A DNA stretch of 64,000 nt from Roseiflexus sp. RS-1 (GCF_000016665.1 NC_009523.1:2914001-2978000); one strand, 5' to 3'; counted from the stretch's first letter, positions 16,949 to 26,717 are shown. The notes: generated from the sequence alone by a model not told the origin. Translations and numbers: made by a program.

Positions 16949-17199
16949 GGCGCGCTTTTATTAAGAAGATTTTCATCCTGATATACCAGACTGTCATCAC
17001 TTACTTCATCTTGTCGTGTACGCTATAACCACGAACAACATCCCAGATCGGCAGCGTTGCCAGCTCTCTCTTCTACAGCGCCTCATACGTGGTTGTAAAA
17101 GGTCTGTGGCGTCCACAGCACGCAACTGGAGTACAACTCCGGGCAGACGATTTTGTCGTGATTGTTGTTGATACGTATTCTTATTTTGTAAACGCTTCT

Positions 17200-18111
17200 A
17201 TGGATACCATTGCATCACCTCTGGAAACTATCTGGTCTGCCAGGATGCACGCGATGCGGCGTGATCGATCACGTCCGCCTGATGGTTCAATCATCATCCC
17301 GGTCAATGCGCAATCCGACCTGGAGCGCGTGTGGGTGGTCATCAATGATCTCCTCGCCTACCACGGTCGGCACACCTTTGAGATCATTGTCATGGTCAAC
17401 AATTACCCGGCAGAGGCTCCTCCCTCGCTTGCCGCTTTTGAGCATGCAGGAATACGGGTTGTCAGTCGACCGGACGTGCGTCGGCCCGGCATTCGGGTGG
17501 CGGTGACGGCGCGTGTGCATGGCGCACAGGTTGCGGCATCGCGGTTGACGATCCACTTTGATGCTGATTGCCGCGTGCCAGACCCAACAACGCTGCTGGA
17601 CTGGTACGTGCAGCAGTTTGCTGCGGGCGCGCGCGCCGCGTACACCCCGGTCAACTTTTGCGATCTGAACAACGACTCCGCAACGCAGGCGCGCGTCGTC
17701 ATCCATCATCTGACGCGCTGGTTCAAGCGGCAGGTGCTGGGGATCCCAACCATTCGCGGCAGTAATTTCGCTATTGATCGCGATCTGTTCATCGAGTTGT
17801 TCGATGCCGGGTATCTTCCCGCCGATTTCAGCATCGGTCCGGTCCTGCGGGCGCGCCGCATGCAGGTGGCGTATGGCAATGCGCCGCGCCTGGCAGTGCT
17901 TACGTCTGGACGATACTTCGAGCGCGGATGGCGCGAACTGGCGCGCTATCTGCTCTACCGGCTGCGGTACAACCTGCGTATGTTGCGGGTGCGCGCTGGC
18001 ATGGCCAATCCCGACGACTCGCAGGCAAACACGGATCGTCCGTACCGCATCTATCGATCGAAGGGCTCTGGTTCCCAAGATCCATCTATGAAAGAGAGAC
18101 AGGCGCCATGA
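17200..18111 (+). CDS. Glycosyltransferase, family 2
   Basis: A 303-residue GT-A enzyme opening the polysaccharide locus. The first strand SIIIPVNAQSDLERV, the metal-binding DAD in IHFDADCRVPD, and the acceptor-side SNFAIDRDLF are visible. It has no membrane segment. The ATG at 17200 is preferred over upstream frame-open codons because the GT2 fold begins about 27 residues later; no clear ribosome site is seen. Its stop overlaps the start of the next gene (ATGA), so translation is probably coupled. Donor and acceptor are unknown. Confidence 0.78.
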   Translation: MDTIASPLETIWSARMHAMRRDRSRPPDGSIIIPVNAQSDLERVWVVINDLLAYHGRHTFEIIVMVNNYPAEAPPSLAAFEHAGIRVVSRPDVRRPGIRVAVTARVHGAQVAASRLTIHFDADCRVPDPTTLLDWYVQQFAAGARAAYTPVNFCDLNNDSATQARVVIHHLTRWFKRQVLGIPTIRGSNFAIDRDLFIELFDAGYLPADFSIGPVLRARRMQVAYGNAPRLAVLTSGRYFERGWRELARYLLYRLRYNLRMLRVRAGMANPDDSQANTDRPYRIYRSKGSGSQDPSMKERQAP

Positions 18112-18980
18112 GTAGCTTACGTCGTCGCGTGATTGCATTGTTGCTCTGGTTGATCGCCAGTTTCAATATCGAACGTCTCGATCTGGGGAGCATCAATACG
18201 CTGGACCTCGAACCGGTCACCTATGTTGTTATTTCTGCAGTGGTATTCCTGCCGCTCTTTCACTTCTTCCAGCAACGTCCGGCTATGCTATCGGCGGGTC
18301 TGGGATGGGTCGCGCTGGGTGTCAGTCTTGCGCTCGATCCATCGCCGAAATTTGGCGGCATTCACACCTACCTCACGATTGTCGAGTTTCTCCTGGTTGC
18401 TGGCGTCGCCGTTTTAGCGCACCGCGTCGGTGCTGCACTTGCAGAGTTTCGCCAGGCAGTCGAAATTATCACCCTGCGGGACAAGAATGACCGGTTGCAC
18501 TCAATGAGCGAGGCGCAGGAGGACGTGCAAACACAGATGAGCGCCAGTCGCCGGATGCGTCGTCCGCTGAGCGTCCTCATTCTCGAAGCCGATGCGCGTT
18601 CGCTGAATATGATGATCCATCGTTTCGTTCAGGAACTTCAGCGCGCGATGATGCAGCGGTATGTGCTGGCGGTGACTGCGCGCATGCTTGCCCGCCATCT
18701 GCGCCGCACTGACCTGATCATCGAGGACGGCAAGCCGGGTCGTCTGATCCTGGTGGCGCCCGAAACACCGGAAAGTAATGCCAGAATACTGGGAGATCGC
18801 CTGGTGCATCTGGTTCAAGATCGCTTAGGGATCACCGCTCGCTACGGCGTGGCGACATTCCCCGATCATTCGTTAACCTTCGAGGATTTGCTCGATGTGG
18901 CTGAGCGCCATCTCCGGCAGGTGCAACCGCAGGAAGTTCAAGCGCCGGAAGCGTTGCGCGTGCCGGAAGTGAATATGTAA
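18108..18980 (+). CDS. Membrane protein with degenerate GGDEF-like domain
   Basis: Of 290 residues, about 5-110 form four hydrophobic segments. A short coiled coil (about 115-145) leads to a domain of some 130 residues with the outline of a diguanylate cyclase, ending ARYGVATFPDHSLTFEDLLDVAERHL as GGDEF domains do (key part GVATFPDHS). The signature GGDEF itself is missing; the corresponding place reads IIEDGKPGRL. It is therefore unlikely to make cyclic di-GMP and may be a receptor or structural partner. Its position inside the locus, overlapping the preceding glycosyltransferase by 4 bases, suggests control of polysaccharide synthesis. Confidence 0.55.
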   Translation: MSSLRRRVIALLLWLIASFNIERLDLGSINTLDLEPVTYVVISAVVFLPLFHFFQQRPAMLSAGLGWVALGVSLALDPSPKFGGIHTYLTIVEFLLVAGVAVLAHRVGAALAEFRQAVEIITLRDKNDRLHSMSEAQEDVQTQMSASRRMRRPLSVLILEADARSLNMMIHRFVQELQRAMMQRYVLAVTARMLARHLRRTDLIIEDGKPGRLILVAPETPESNARILGDRLVHLVQDRLGITARYGVATFPDHSLTFEDLLDVAERHLRQVQPQEVQAPEALRVPEVNM

Positions 18981-19024
18981 GCATCAGAGAAGAGGGTCGT
19001 TGAAGCTATCGTTGCGAGGATACT

Positions 19025-19714
19025 ATGGCTACTATCGTTAATCGTGGTCGACCGACGTATTCACTCGAATGGATTGAGCGTTATCGCCCTGAGCGCCAGT
19101 GGTTGCGCGGACGGGCTTACCGGCGCGCCAAGCGCATCATGGATCTGGCGCTGTCGTTACTGGCAATGCCCATCGTCCTGCCGTTGTTCGTCATTATTGC
19201 GCTGGCGATCAAGATCGAGTCGCCTGGCGGTCCGGTCATTTTCACCCAGAATCGCACCGGAAAGAGCGGACGTCGTTTCAAGATGTATAAGTTCCGCACC
19301 ATGGTGCCGAATGCCGAGGAACTGAAAAAGCAACTGGCGCATTTGAACGAGTTGCAATGGCCTGACTTCAAGATCACGAACGATCCCCGCGTGACGCGCG
19401 TCGGGAAGTTTCTGCGCAAGACGAGTCTTGATGAGTTGCCCCAGATCATCAATGTCATCCGCGGCGATATGAGCCTGGTCGGTCCACGCCCCACATCGTT
19501 CGATGCAAGCACCTATCAACTCTGGCAAACGGCGCGCCTCGATGTCAAGCCGGGGCTGACCGGTCTGTGGCAGGTGTACGGGCGCGGCAATACCGAGTTC
19601 GATGAACGCTTGCGCCTCGATATCCTGTATATCGAGCACCGCTGCCTGGGGCTGGATATCGAAATCCTGGTACGGACGGCGCTGGCGGTCTTTCAGGGAC
19701 GTGGAGCGTACTGA
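19025..19714 (+). CDS. Initiating sugar-phosphate transferase (polyprenyl-phosphate, WcaJ/PglC type)
   Basis: Transfers a sugar phosphate from a nucleotide sugar onto undecaprenyl phosphate and so starts the repeat unit. The 229-residue protein has one re-entrant hydrophobic helix (LALSLLAMPIVLPLFVIIAL, about 39-58), then the conserved core: KMYKFRTM, DPRVTRVGKFLRKTSLDELPQ (key part SLDELPQ), GDMSLVGPRP, and PGLTGLWQV. The short form without the extra N-terminal helices corresponds to the catalytic PglC-like unit. The start of the next gene overlaps its stop by one base. Confidence 0.93.
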   Translation: MATIVNRGRPTYSLEWIERYRPERQWLRGRAYRRAKRIMDLALSLLAMPIVLPLFVIIALAIKIESPGGPVIFTQNRTGKSGRRFKMYKFRTMVPNAEELKKQLAHLNELQWPDFKITNDPRVTRVGKFLRKTSLDELPQIINVIRGDMSLVGPRPTSFDASTYQLWQTARLDVKPGLTGLWQVYGRGNTEFDERLRLDILYIEHRCLGLDIEILVRTALAVFQGRGAY

Positions 19715-21006
19715 TGATTGAGACGAGCCAGAGTGCATCTCCCCGACGACCGCGCACGGTTGCGTATACGATGTCGCGCTTCCCCAAGATCACCGAGACG
19801 TTCATCCTGATCGAGATGCTGGAACTCGAACGTCAGGGGGTGCGGGTCGAAATCTTTCCGCTCATCCGCGAGCGCGAGCCGGTGCAGCACGCCGATGCCC
19901 AGAGGATGGTCGAGCGCGCGCATTTCTGTCGGTTGTTCTCGCGCCCGGTGCTGGATGCGCAGATCTACTGGCTTCTGCGTCGTCCCGGCGCCTACCTGCG
20001 CGCCTGGTGGCGCGCAGTGCGCGGCAATCTGGAGTCGCCGAAGTTCCTGTCGCGTGCGCTGGTGGTCGTGCCCAAAGCCGCATATGCCGCACGGCGCATG
20101 GTCGAACTCGACGTCGATCACCTGCACGCGCACTATGCAACCCACCCGGCGCTCCTGGCATATGTGGTTCACCTCCTGACTGGTATTCCGTACAGTTTCA
20201 CGGTGCATGCTCACGATCTCTACGTTGAGCGCCCGATGCTGGGAGAAAAGGTCGCTGCGGCCAGTTTCGTTGTGGCGATCTCCGAGTTCAATCGCCGGAT
20301 GCTGATCGACCTGTACGGCGCGACGGCTGAGGAGCGGGTCATCGTGGTGCATTGCGGCATCGACCCGGCTCTCTTTCGTCCACGCGAGCGGCGTGAGCCG
20401 GGTGAACTGTTCACGATCGCATGCGTGGCCAGTCTTGCGGGGTACAAAGGGCAGCGCTACCTGATCGATGCGTGTGATGTGCTGCATCAACGGGGCGTGC
20501 CCTTCCAATGCCTGCTGGTCGGCGAGGGTGAGGATCGCCCGCACCTCGAAGCACAGATTCGCCGTCTGGGTCTGACGGATCATGTCAGGCTGCTTGGCGC
20601 TCAACCGCGTCATAACGTGAGCGAACTGTTGCAGCAGGTCGATGCGCTGGCGCTACCGAGCGTTGTGATGCCCAACGGCAAGATGGAAGGCATTCCGGTG
20701 GCGCTGATGGAAGCGCTTGCCGCCGAAATTCCGGTTGTGGCGACTGCCATCTCCGGCATTCCCGAACTGGTGCGGGACGGCGAAACCGGTCTGCTCGTTC
20801 CGGAACGTGACGCGGCGGCGCTGGCTGAAGCGCTGCTGCGCCTCTATACCGACCGCGACCTGGGACGACGCCTGGCTTCCGCAGGGCGCCAGCTGGTGCT
20901 GCGTGAATTCAATCTCGAACATAGTGTTGCTCAATTGCGCACTCTTTTTGAACGTGACTGGCGGATGGATGGACAGCGGCCGCTCCTATGCGAAATCGAG
21001 GCGTGA
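19714..21006 (+). CDS. Glycosyltransferase, family 4
   Basis: A 430-residue GT-B enzyme, probably cytoplasmic. The C-terminal donor domain has CVASLAGYKGQRYLIDA, VGEGEDR, and the paired Glu motif in KMEGIPVALMEALA, then PVVATAISGIPELV. The N-terminal half begins VAYTMSRFPKITETF, a start typical of colanic acid WcaL-like transferases. It follows the initiating transferase directly, so it may add the second sugar. The linkage cannot be predicted. Confidence 0.88.
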   Translation: MIETSQSASPRRPRTVAYTMSRFPKITETFILIEMLELERQGVRVEIFPLIREREPVQHADAQRMVERAHFCRLFSRPVLDAQIYWLLRRPGAYLRAWWRAVRGNLESPKFLSRALVVVPKAAYAARRMVELDVDHLHAHYATHPALLAYVVHLLTGIPYSFTVHAHDLYVERPMLGEKVAAASFVVAISEFNRRMLIDLYGATAEERVIVVHCGIDPALFRPRERREPGELFTIACVASLAGYKGQRYLIDACDVLHQRGVPFQCLLVGEGEDRPHLEAQIRRLGLTDHVRLLGAQPRHNVSELLQQVDALALPSVVMPNGKMEGIPVALMEALAAEIPVVATAISGIPELVRDGETGLLVPERDAAALAEALLRLYTDRDLGRRLASAGRQLVLREFNLEHSVAQLRTLFERDWRMDGQRPLLCEIEA

Positions 21007-21010
21007 GCAT

Positions 21011-22162
21011 ATGACGACGCTATCGACCAGACCACTGCGTGTTTTGCACGTGCGTCCGCGCCTGGGGGTTGGAGGCGCAACCGAGTATCTCATCCGGCTG
21101 GCTGAGAGCCAGGCGGAAGCCGGGTATTTCGTGGCAATCGCTTCTGGCGGCGGTGAATGGAGCAGGCGCGTGGCGGCGTTTGCGCACCATTATGATCAGA
21201 CGCCGCTCACTCCGTATATCGGTCCTGGCAAGCGGGCGCCGAATCTGCCGGCGCTGCTGGCAGCCGGGTTGAAACTGGCGCACATCATCCGTGTCGGGCG
21301 CATCGATATTGTGAACACCCACCACCGCTTTGCTGCGCTCGCCGCGAAACTGGCGTCACGCCTGACCAATGTGCCGGTTGTGACGACACTTCAGGAAGTG
21401 CCGTGGAAGAATCGCCGTCTGACGCGCTTCGCCCTTGGCGTTCAGGCGATTACGATGAGCGCAATGATGAAACGTTTCGTTATGGAGACCTGTGGCGTGC
21501 CGTCTGACCGCGTCACCGTGATCCCGATTGGCATTAACATCCCGTCATCTCTCTCGGACGAACGCCGGCGCCATCTGCTGGAAGACCTTGGTCTCGACGG
21601 ATCGGCGCCGATCATCGCCAGTGTCGGGCGCCTGGTCGCGCGCAAAGGGCATATCTATCTGCTGCGGGCGCTTCCGGCTGTGGTGCGAGCGCACCCAACC
21701 CTTCAGGCTGTGCTGGTTGGCGACGGCGAAGAACGCGCCTCGCTCGAACAGGCGGCACGTGATCTGGGTGTGGCGCGTCATGTCACGTTCGCAGGAGCGC
21801 GCAGCGACGCAGTTGATATTATGGCGCTCGCCGACTTCACGGTACTCCCCTCGCTGGAGGAAGAATTCGGCATTGTTATCACCGAATCGTTCGCCTGTGC
21901 GAAGCCGGTGGTAGCAACAAACGTTGGCGGCATTCCCGAACATGTGCGCCCGATGGAGAATGGCATCCTTGTACCGCCGGGGGACAGTCGCGCGCTGGCG
22001 GAGCAGATCATCCTTCTGCTCGATCATCCCACACTGGTGCAGCAGTTGGGTCAGCAGGGGCGGCGCGCCGTCGAGCAGCACTATACGCGACAGCGCTTCT
22101 TCGAACGCACCGAAGCGGTCTACCACGCTGCGCTGCAACGCCGGTCGGAGGTGGTGCGATGA
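21011..22162 (+). CDS. Glycosyltransferase, family 4
   Basis: A 383-residue GT-B enzyme. RPRLGVGGATEYLIRLA marks the acceptor-side loop, and SVGRLVARKGHIYLL, VGDGEER, SLEEEFGIVITESFA and ATNVGGIPEH mark the donor domain. The ATG at 21011 lies four bases after the previous stop; a longer frame from 20717 only reads through the preceding gene in another phase. The last four bases overlap the next start codon (ATGA). Donor and linkage are unknown. Confidence 0.88.
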   Translation: MTTLSTRPLRVLHVRPRLGVGGATEYLIRLAESQAEAGYFVAIASGGGEWSRRVAAFAHHYDQTPLTPYIGPGKRAPNLPALLAAGLKLAHIIRVGRIDIVNTHHRFAALAAKLASRLTNVPVVTTLQEVPWKNRRLTRFALGVQAITMSAMMKRFVMETCGVPSDRVTVIPIGINIPSSLSDERRRHLLEDLGLDGSAPIIASVGRLVARKGHIYLLRALPAVVRAHPTLQAVLVGDGEERASLEQAARDLGVARHVTFAGARSDAVDIMALADFTVLPSLEEEFGIVITESFACAKPVVATNVGGIPEHVRPMENGILVPPGDSRALAEQIILLLDHPTLVQQLGQQGRRAVEQHYTRQRFFERTEAVYHAALQRRSEVVR

Positions 22163-23394
22163 GTGGTCGGTTGTTCTGGTTCTGTGTGGCAACCATCGCG
22201 TACACCTACGCGGGGTATCCGGCGTTGCTGACCATTCTGGCGCGGTTGCGACCGGAGCGCCCATTCCCGCCGCTCGCCGAGCTTCCGATGGTGACGCTGC
22301 TGATTGCAGCATACAACGAACAGAACGTGATCGCAGCGAAACTCGCAAACAGTCTGGCGCTCGACTATCCTCGCGAGCGGTTGCAGATCCTGGTTGCTGC
22401 CGATGGTTCGAACGATGCCACGCCGGAGATCGTCGCCGGGTTCGCCGATCAGGGGGTTGAACTGAGTTACCGACCGGAGCGCGCAGGGAAGATGGCGGCT
22501 ATTCTGCGCGCACTGCCACAGGCGCGCGGCGACATCGTTGTGCTGTCTGATGCCAACAACTTCTACAGCGCCAACGCCCTGCGCGCGCTGGTAGCGCCAT
22601 TTGCCGATCCGATTGTCGGCGCCGTCAGCGGCGCCAAAGTCATCGCCAGAGGAGATGGCGCTCTGGGAGACTCGGAAGGGTTGTACTGGAAGTACGAGTC
22701 GTACATCAAGCGTCAGGAGACGCGGCTCGGCAGTTGCACCGGCGCGGTCGGCGAAATCATGGCGGTGTGTCGTTTCCTGCTTGATCGACCGATGCCGCCA
22801 GAAGCCGGGTTGATGGCGGATGACCTGTTCCTTGCCATGCATGTGCTGAGGCAGGGATACCGCGTCGTCTACGCTCCCGATGCCCGCTCGGTCGAGCGCG
22901 TCTCATCATCGACGCGCGATGAGCGTGAGCGACGCGCGCGCATTGTTGCACAGCGGTTTGTCATGATGCGCTTCTCGCACAAGGTGTTGCCCTGGTCGAA
23001 CCCACTGCTCGTCTGGCAAATCGTATCGCACAAATACCTGCGTCCGCTCGTGCCGCTGGCGATGATCGGCGCCCTGATCGCCAACCTTGCAGCGGTCGTC
23101 CGTCCGTCTGCGCACGGCGGTCTGGCACGACTGGCGCACCCTTTCAATGGAATCATGCTGGCGCTTCAGGCGCTGTTCTACGCGCTGGCATGGCTGGGAG
23201 GGCGCAGCGAACCGCGCGGGAGACTGGGCAAAGTGCTGTACATCCCGGCATTTCTGGTGAACGGCAATCGCGCCGCTTTGATCGGACTGTATCGTTTTCT
23301 AACCGGACGCCACACGTCGCTCTGGCGCCGCGTTCAACGGCGTGATGATGAGCGACAGGCATCCGCCGATGTCATGTATCAACCGAACGGGTAG
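22159..23394 (+). CDS. Membrane glycosyltransferase, family 2 (processive type)
   Basis: The 411-residue protein has a GT-A domain with LIAAYNEQN, ADGSNDAT, LSDANNFYS, the acceptor motif MADDLFLAMHVL and QRFVMMRF in the place of QxxRW. Hydrophobic helices lie at about 3-25 and in the last third (300-345). The arrangement resembles cellulose- and hyaluronan-synthase-like enzymes. It may elongate a chain or modify a lipid-linked unit at the membrane. Confidence 0.85.
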   Translation: MSGRLFWFCVATIAYTYAGYPALLTILARLRPERPFPPLAELPMVTLLIAAYNEQNVIAAKLANSLALDYPRERLQILVAADGSNDATPEIVAGFADQGVELSYRPERAGKMAAILRALPQARGDIVVLSDANNFYSANALRALVAPFADPIVGAVSGAKVIARGDGALGDSEGLYWKYESYIKRQETRLGSCTGAVGEIMAVCRFLLDRPMPPEAGLMADDLFLAMHVLRQGYRVVYAPDARSVERVSSSTRDERERRARIVAQRFVMMRFSHKVLPWSNPLLVWQIVSHKYLRPLVPLAMIGALIANLAAVVRPSAHGGLARLAHPFNGIMLALQALFYALAWLGGRSEPRGRLGKVLYIPAFLVNGNRAALIGLYRFLTGRHTSLWRRVQRRDDERQASADVMYQPNG

Positions 23395-23421
23395 CAGAAG
23401 GAAGGAAGGGAGCGTCAACCA

Positions 23422-24114
23422 ATGAGTTTGTCTACGTTCATTCGCGTTTTGATTCGCAACTGGTGGCTGATCGTTCTGGCAACCGCATTGACGGTCGGAA
23501 GCACCGCGGTATTCGTGCTTTTGCAGAAGCCAGTCTACCAGGCATCGACGATCGTCGAGTTGAAGCCGAGTGTCGTTCTGGAAGACCCGAACCAGATCCT
23601 GAACACGATCAACGCCCTGACGCGGCGCAATGTCATCAACACAATTGCGCGCAAAGCGACGAGCATGTCGATGCACGAAGAGGTCGCGCGCGAGATGGGG
23701 GTTCCGGTCGAAGCGGTGCTGTCAGCGCGCGTGCAGACGATCACGCCACCGGAGACCAACCTGATCGAAGTGCGCGCGCAGAGCACTGATCCGGCTTTCG
23801 CGGCTGCGGTCGCCAATATCGTGGCGCAGCAGATGCTCGGTCAGGATTATGAGAAGGTTATCTCGATGGAAGTGATCGACCCGGCTATGCCGCCGACATC
23901 TCCAATTGCGCCGCAGCCGGTGCGTTTATTGACGCTTGGTCTGATCTTTGGTCTGATTCTGGGTGTGGCATTTGCCTTGATGGAGCATGCGCTTTCCATC
24001 CTGCGGTCAGGCATCGATATTCTTGATGACAAGCCGCTGATCCTGCAGCAACCAGCGCTCTCGTCGGTTGAGGCGACCGCTCCAGCACAGCACAAAACGT
24101 CGTCTGAGAAATAG
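23422..24114 (+). CDS. Wzz-type chain-length determinant protein
   Basis: The 230-residue protein has two membrane helices, at about 15-35 and 170-190, flanking a periplasm-type domain. The beginning (FIRVLIRNWWLIVLATAL) and the segment before the second helix, VIDPAMPPTSPIAPQP, are the Wzz/Wzc hallmarks (Pro-rich motif). No tyrosine-kinase domain is fused. It should set the length of the polymer made by the Wzy-like protein encoded next. GAAGGAAGGGAG lies before the ATG. Confidence 0.87.
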   Translation: MSLSTFIRVLIRNWWLIVLATALTVGSTAVFVLLQKPVYQASTIVELKPSVVLEDPNQILNTINALTRRNVINTIARKATSMSMHEEVAREMGVPVEAVLSARVQTITPPETNLIEVRAQSTDPAFAAAVANIVAQQMLGQDYEKVISMEVIDPAMPPTSPIAPQPVRLLTLGLIFGLILGVAFALMEHALSILRSGIDILDDKPLILQQPALSSVEATAPAQHKTSSEK

Positions 24115-24203
24115 CGCCGTCTTCCGGTTTTGTTCGCGTGGTTTGACCGATCCGCGCGGCGGTGAGGAGCATCGACAGGACACGACGACATCATGAGGGT
24201 CTT

Positions 24204-25706
24204 ATGCAGTTGGAACGTATGCTCAAGCATCCGGTTCAGATAAGCGTCGAACTCTGGTGCCATGCCTGGGTGCAGATCGCGGTGGTCACGGTGGTTTCCA
24301 TCACCACAGGGTTCGTGCTGTCGCGCGATGTACCGCTGTGGGTGCTGTTCGGCGGCGTGGGCGGGGTGATGTTCCTGGCGCTCGCGTTCTTCAAGCCGGA
24401 GTATGTCGCAGCCGCCTTGCTGGTGATCCACTGGGGGAACATCCACGACGTGCTGATCAAGTATCACGGCATCCCTTCTCTGGTCAAGCCGATGGTCGCC
24501 ATCCTGACAGTTGTGCTGCTGGCGCGACGATTCCTCACCGAACGTCCGCGAGGTCTGGTATCCGACCCGGTTATCTGGTGGATTCTGGCATACCTGGTGG
24601 CAGGGGCGATCGGTCTCTGGTTTGCGCGCAGCACCGATGCAGTGATGAAGCAACTGATCGACACGGCGAAAGATTGTATCATCGCCGCGCTAATCTTCAA
24701 CCTGCTGGCAACACGCATCGCATTCGAACGCGCAATCTGGGGGTTGCTGATCGTTGGTGCGACGCTGAGCGCACTGACCGTCTACCAGGAAATCACCCGC
24801 ACCTACGACAACAACTACTGGGGATTCGCACAATCGGCAGTGCGCCAGATTTCCACCACGATGGACGACCGCGCGCGCGCGTTTGGGACGGTCAACGATC
24901 CGAATTATTTCGGCCAGCTGCTGTTGGTGCTGGTACCGCTGGCAGTATGGGCGATCCTCAACGGGCGCACCTGGCGTGGTAAGACGTCTGGCATTGCAGC
25001 GCTCCTGTTGTTACTCTCCGCGATTGGACTTACGTTCTCGCGCGGCGCGTATCTGGGGGTTGTAATCGTGCTGGTAGTGTACGCAATGTATCTGCGGCTC
25101 GATGCCCGCTATTTGCTGGTGTTGCCGCTCATCGGGGCGCTCCTGTATGTCGCACCACCTGAGTTTCGCGCGCGTTTCGGCACCCTGGAAGAAATCGTGC
25201 CAGGTATGACGAATGCGGGTGTGTATAACGATGGGTCGATCCAGGGGCGGTCGGTCAAGGCTGAAATCGCTCTGACCATGCTGGCTGACCATCTGATCTT
25301 CGGGGTTGGACGCGGGAATTACCGGTTCCATTACCGGGACTATATCAACCAGATTGAAGGCGCTGGCTCGAATACCGAGCGTGATGCGCACAACCTCTAT
25401 CTGGAAGTCGCTGCTGAACAGGGCGTTGTCGGCTTTGCCGTCTTCGTCGGATTGATCCTGACTGTGTGGAGCAGGCTCCGTGTTGCAGAGTGGCTCTTTG
25501 CAGCAACTGGCGAACGTCGTATGGCAGATCTCGCGGTAGCGGTGAAGGTCGGTTTCCTTGGATACCTGGTAACATCACTCTTTCTGCACGGCGCCTATGG
25601 GTATATGTTCTGGTTGCAGGTCGGCATGGCAGTGGCACTGGTCGTCATTGCGCAGCGCGAAGCAACCGGACGCCCGACTCAGCCGGTACAGGTTGCACAA
25701 CGATGA
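24204..25706 (+). CDS. O-antigen polymerase/ligase-like membrane protein (Wzy/WaaL)
   Basis: The 500-residue integral membrane protein has about eleven hydrophobic helices and one long outer loop (about 350-420) bearing RDAHNLYLEVAAEQGVVGF, the His-Asn motif typical of WaaL/Wzy_C proteins (core HNLYLE). Lying between Wzz and Wzx genes, it is the likely polymerase for the repeat unit. GAGGG precedes the ATG at 24204; upstream in-frame Met codons lack such a site. The stop overlaps the next start. Confidence 0.85.
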   Translation: MQLERMLKHPVQISVELWCHAWVQIAVVTVVSITTGFVLSRDVPLWVLFGGVGGVMFLALAFFKPEYVAAALLVIHWGNIHDVLIKYHGIPSLVKPMVAILTVVLLARRFLTERPRGLVSDPVIWWILAYLVAGAIGLWFARSTDAVMKQLIDTAKDCIIAALIFNLLATRIAFERAIWGLLIVGATLSALTVYQEITRTYDNNYWGFAQSAVRQISTTMDDRARAFGTVNDPNYFGQLLLVLVPLAVWAILNGRTWRGKTSGIAALLLLLSAIGLTFSRGAYLGVVIVLVVYAMYLRLDARYLLVLPLIGALLYVAPPEFRARFGTLEEIVPGMTNAGVYNDGSIQGRSVKAEIALTMLADHLIFGVGRGNYRFHYRDYINQIEGAGSNTERDAHNLYLEVAAEQGVVGFAVFVGLILTVWSRLRVAEWLFAATGERRMADLAVAVKVGFLGYLVTSLFLHGAYGYMFWLQVGMAVALVVIAQREATGRPTQPVQVAQR

Positions 25707-26632
25707 GCACACTGCTTGCATCCGTGCGGAATGCACTCCCGTTTTTGCGATGCATCCGGCGCAAGGATGACTGGGCAATCGGTCTCTATAGCGGCAGCAG
25801 TCCACTGACGCTTGCGCCGATGCCCAATGTGCGCAACCCGGTGCTGACCGCTGCCCATGTCCGCGATGTCCCGGCGCTGTTTGTCGCCGACCCGTTCCTG
25901 GTGCGCACGAAGGATCGCTGGTTGCTGTTCTTCGAGGTGCTGCACGCAACCCTCCGACGCGGGCAGATCGGTCTGGCGACGAGTCGCAATGGAAAAGACT
26001 GGGAGTATTGCCAGATTGTGCTGCGCGAGCCGTTCCATCTATCGTATCCCCACGTGTTTGCATGGGATGGATCATTCTACATGACTCCTGAAACGGCAGC
26101 GTGCCGTCAGGTGCGGCTCTATCGCGCAGTCGAGTTTCCGCTGCGCTGGTCGCATGTGGCGACGCTGCTCGAAGGCGATGAGTATCTCGATCCGACGCCG
26201 TTTATGTATCAGGGGCGCTGGTGGATGTTCGTCGGGACGGGCATAAAGGATAACGGCGCCCTGCGCCTGTATCACGCGACGACGCCGTCTGGTCCCTGGA
26301 AGGAACATCCGTGCAGTCCAATCGTGCAGCATGATCCGCGCAGCGCGCGCCCGGCCGGGCGGGTGGTGCACGATGGAGAGCGGTTGTTGCGCTTTGCGCA
26401 GGATTGCTCGCAGCACTATGGTCAACGGGTCCTGGCGTTCGAGATTACGGAATTAACTCCCGAACGCTATGCTGAGCGACCATATGGCGCAGCATCCGTG
26501 CTTACCCCGCAGCGCGCTGGATGGAATGCTCGTGGGATGCACACTCTCGATCTTCATCATATGCAGAACGGAAACTGGCTTGCACTCGTCGACGGGTATC
26601 GCAAGCGATTCTATGTGCGGCATTCGTGGTAG
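25703..26632 (+). CDS. Five-bladed beta-propeller, GH43-like fold protein
   Basis: A 309-residue protein with no signal peptide. It has repeating strands and the motifs VADPFLVRTKDRWLLFFE, SYPHVFAWDGSFYMTPE, YLDPTPFMYQGRWWMFVG, and DPRSARPAGRVVHDG, as in glycosidases of clan F and the N-terminal domain of glucosamine inositolphosphorylceramide transferases. Candidate acidic residues are the Asp in ADPF, the Glu in TPE and the Asp in DPTPF. In polysaccharide clusters such proteins are thought to work in the cytoplasm on glycosyl transfer rather than hydrolysis. Starts inside the previous stop (ATGA). Confidence 0.7.
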   Translation: MSTLLASVRNALPFLRCIRRKDDWAIGLYSGSSPLTLAPMPNVRNPVLTAAHVRDVPALFVADPFLVRTKDRWLLFFEVLHATLRRGQIGLATSRNGKDWEYCQIVLREPFHLSYPHVFAWDGSFYMTPETAACRQVRLYRAVEFPLRWSHVATLLEGDEYLDPTPFMYQGRWWMFVGTGIKDNGALRLYHATTPSGPWKEHPCSPIVQHDPRSARPAGRVVHDGERLLRFAQDCSQHYGQRVLAFEITELTPERYAERPYGAASVLTPQRAGWNARGMHTLDLHHMQNGNWLALVDGYRKRFYVRHSW

Positions 26633-26717
26633 TGCGGCAGAACGAGCAGTGGAGCGTGAATGATCGCCAGGCAACGACATCAATCGACTGAGCAATGCTG
26701 GAGGAGGAGCGGTTCCG

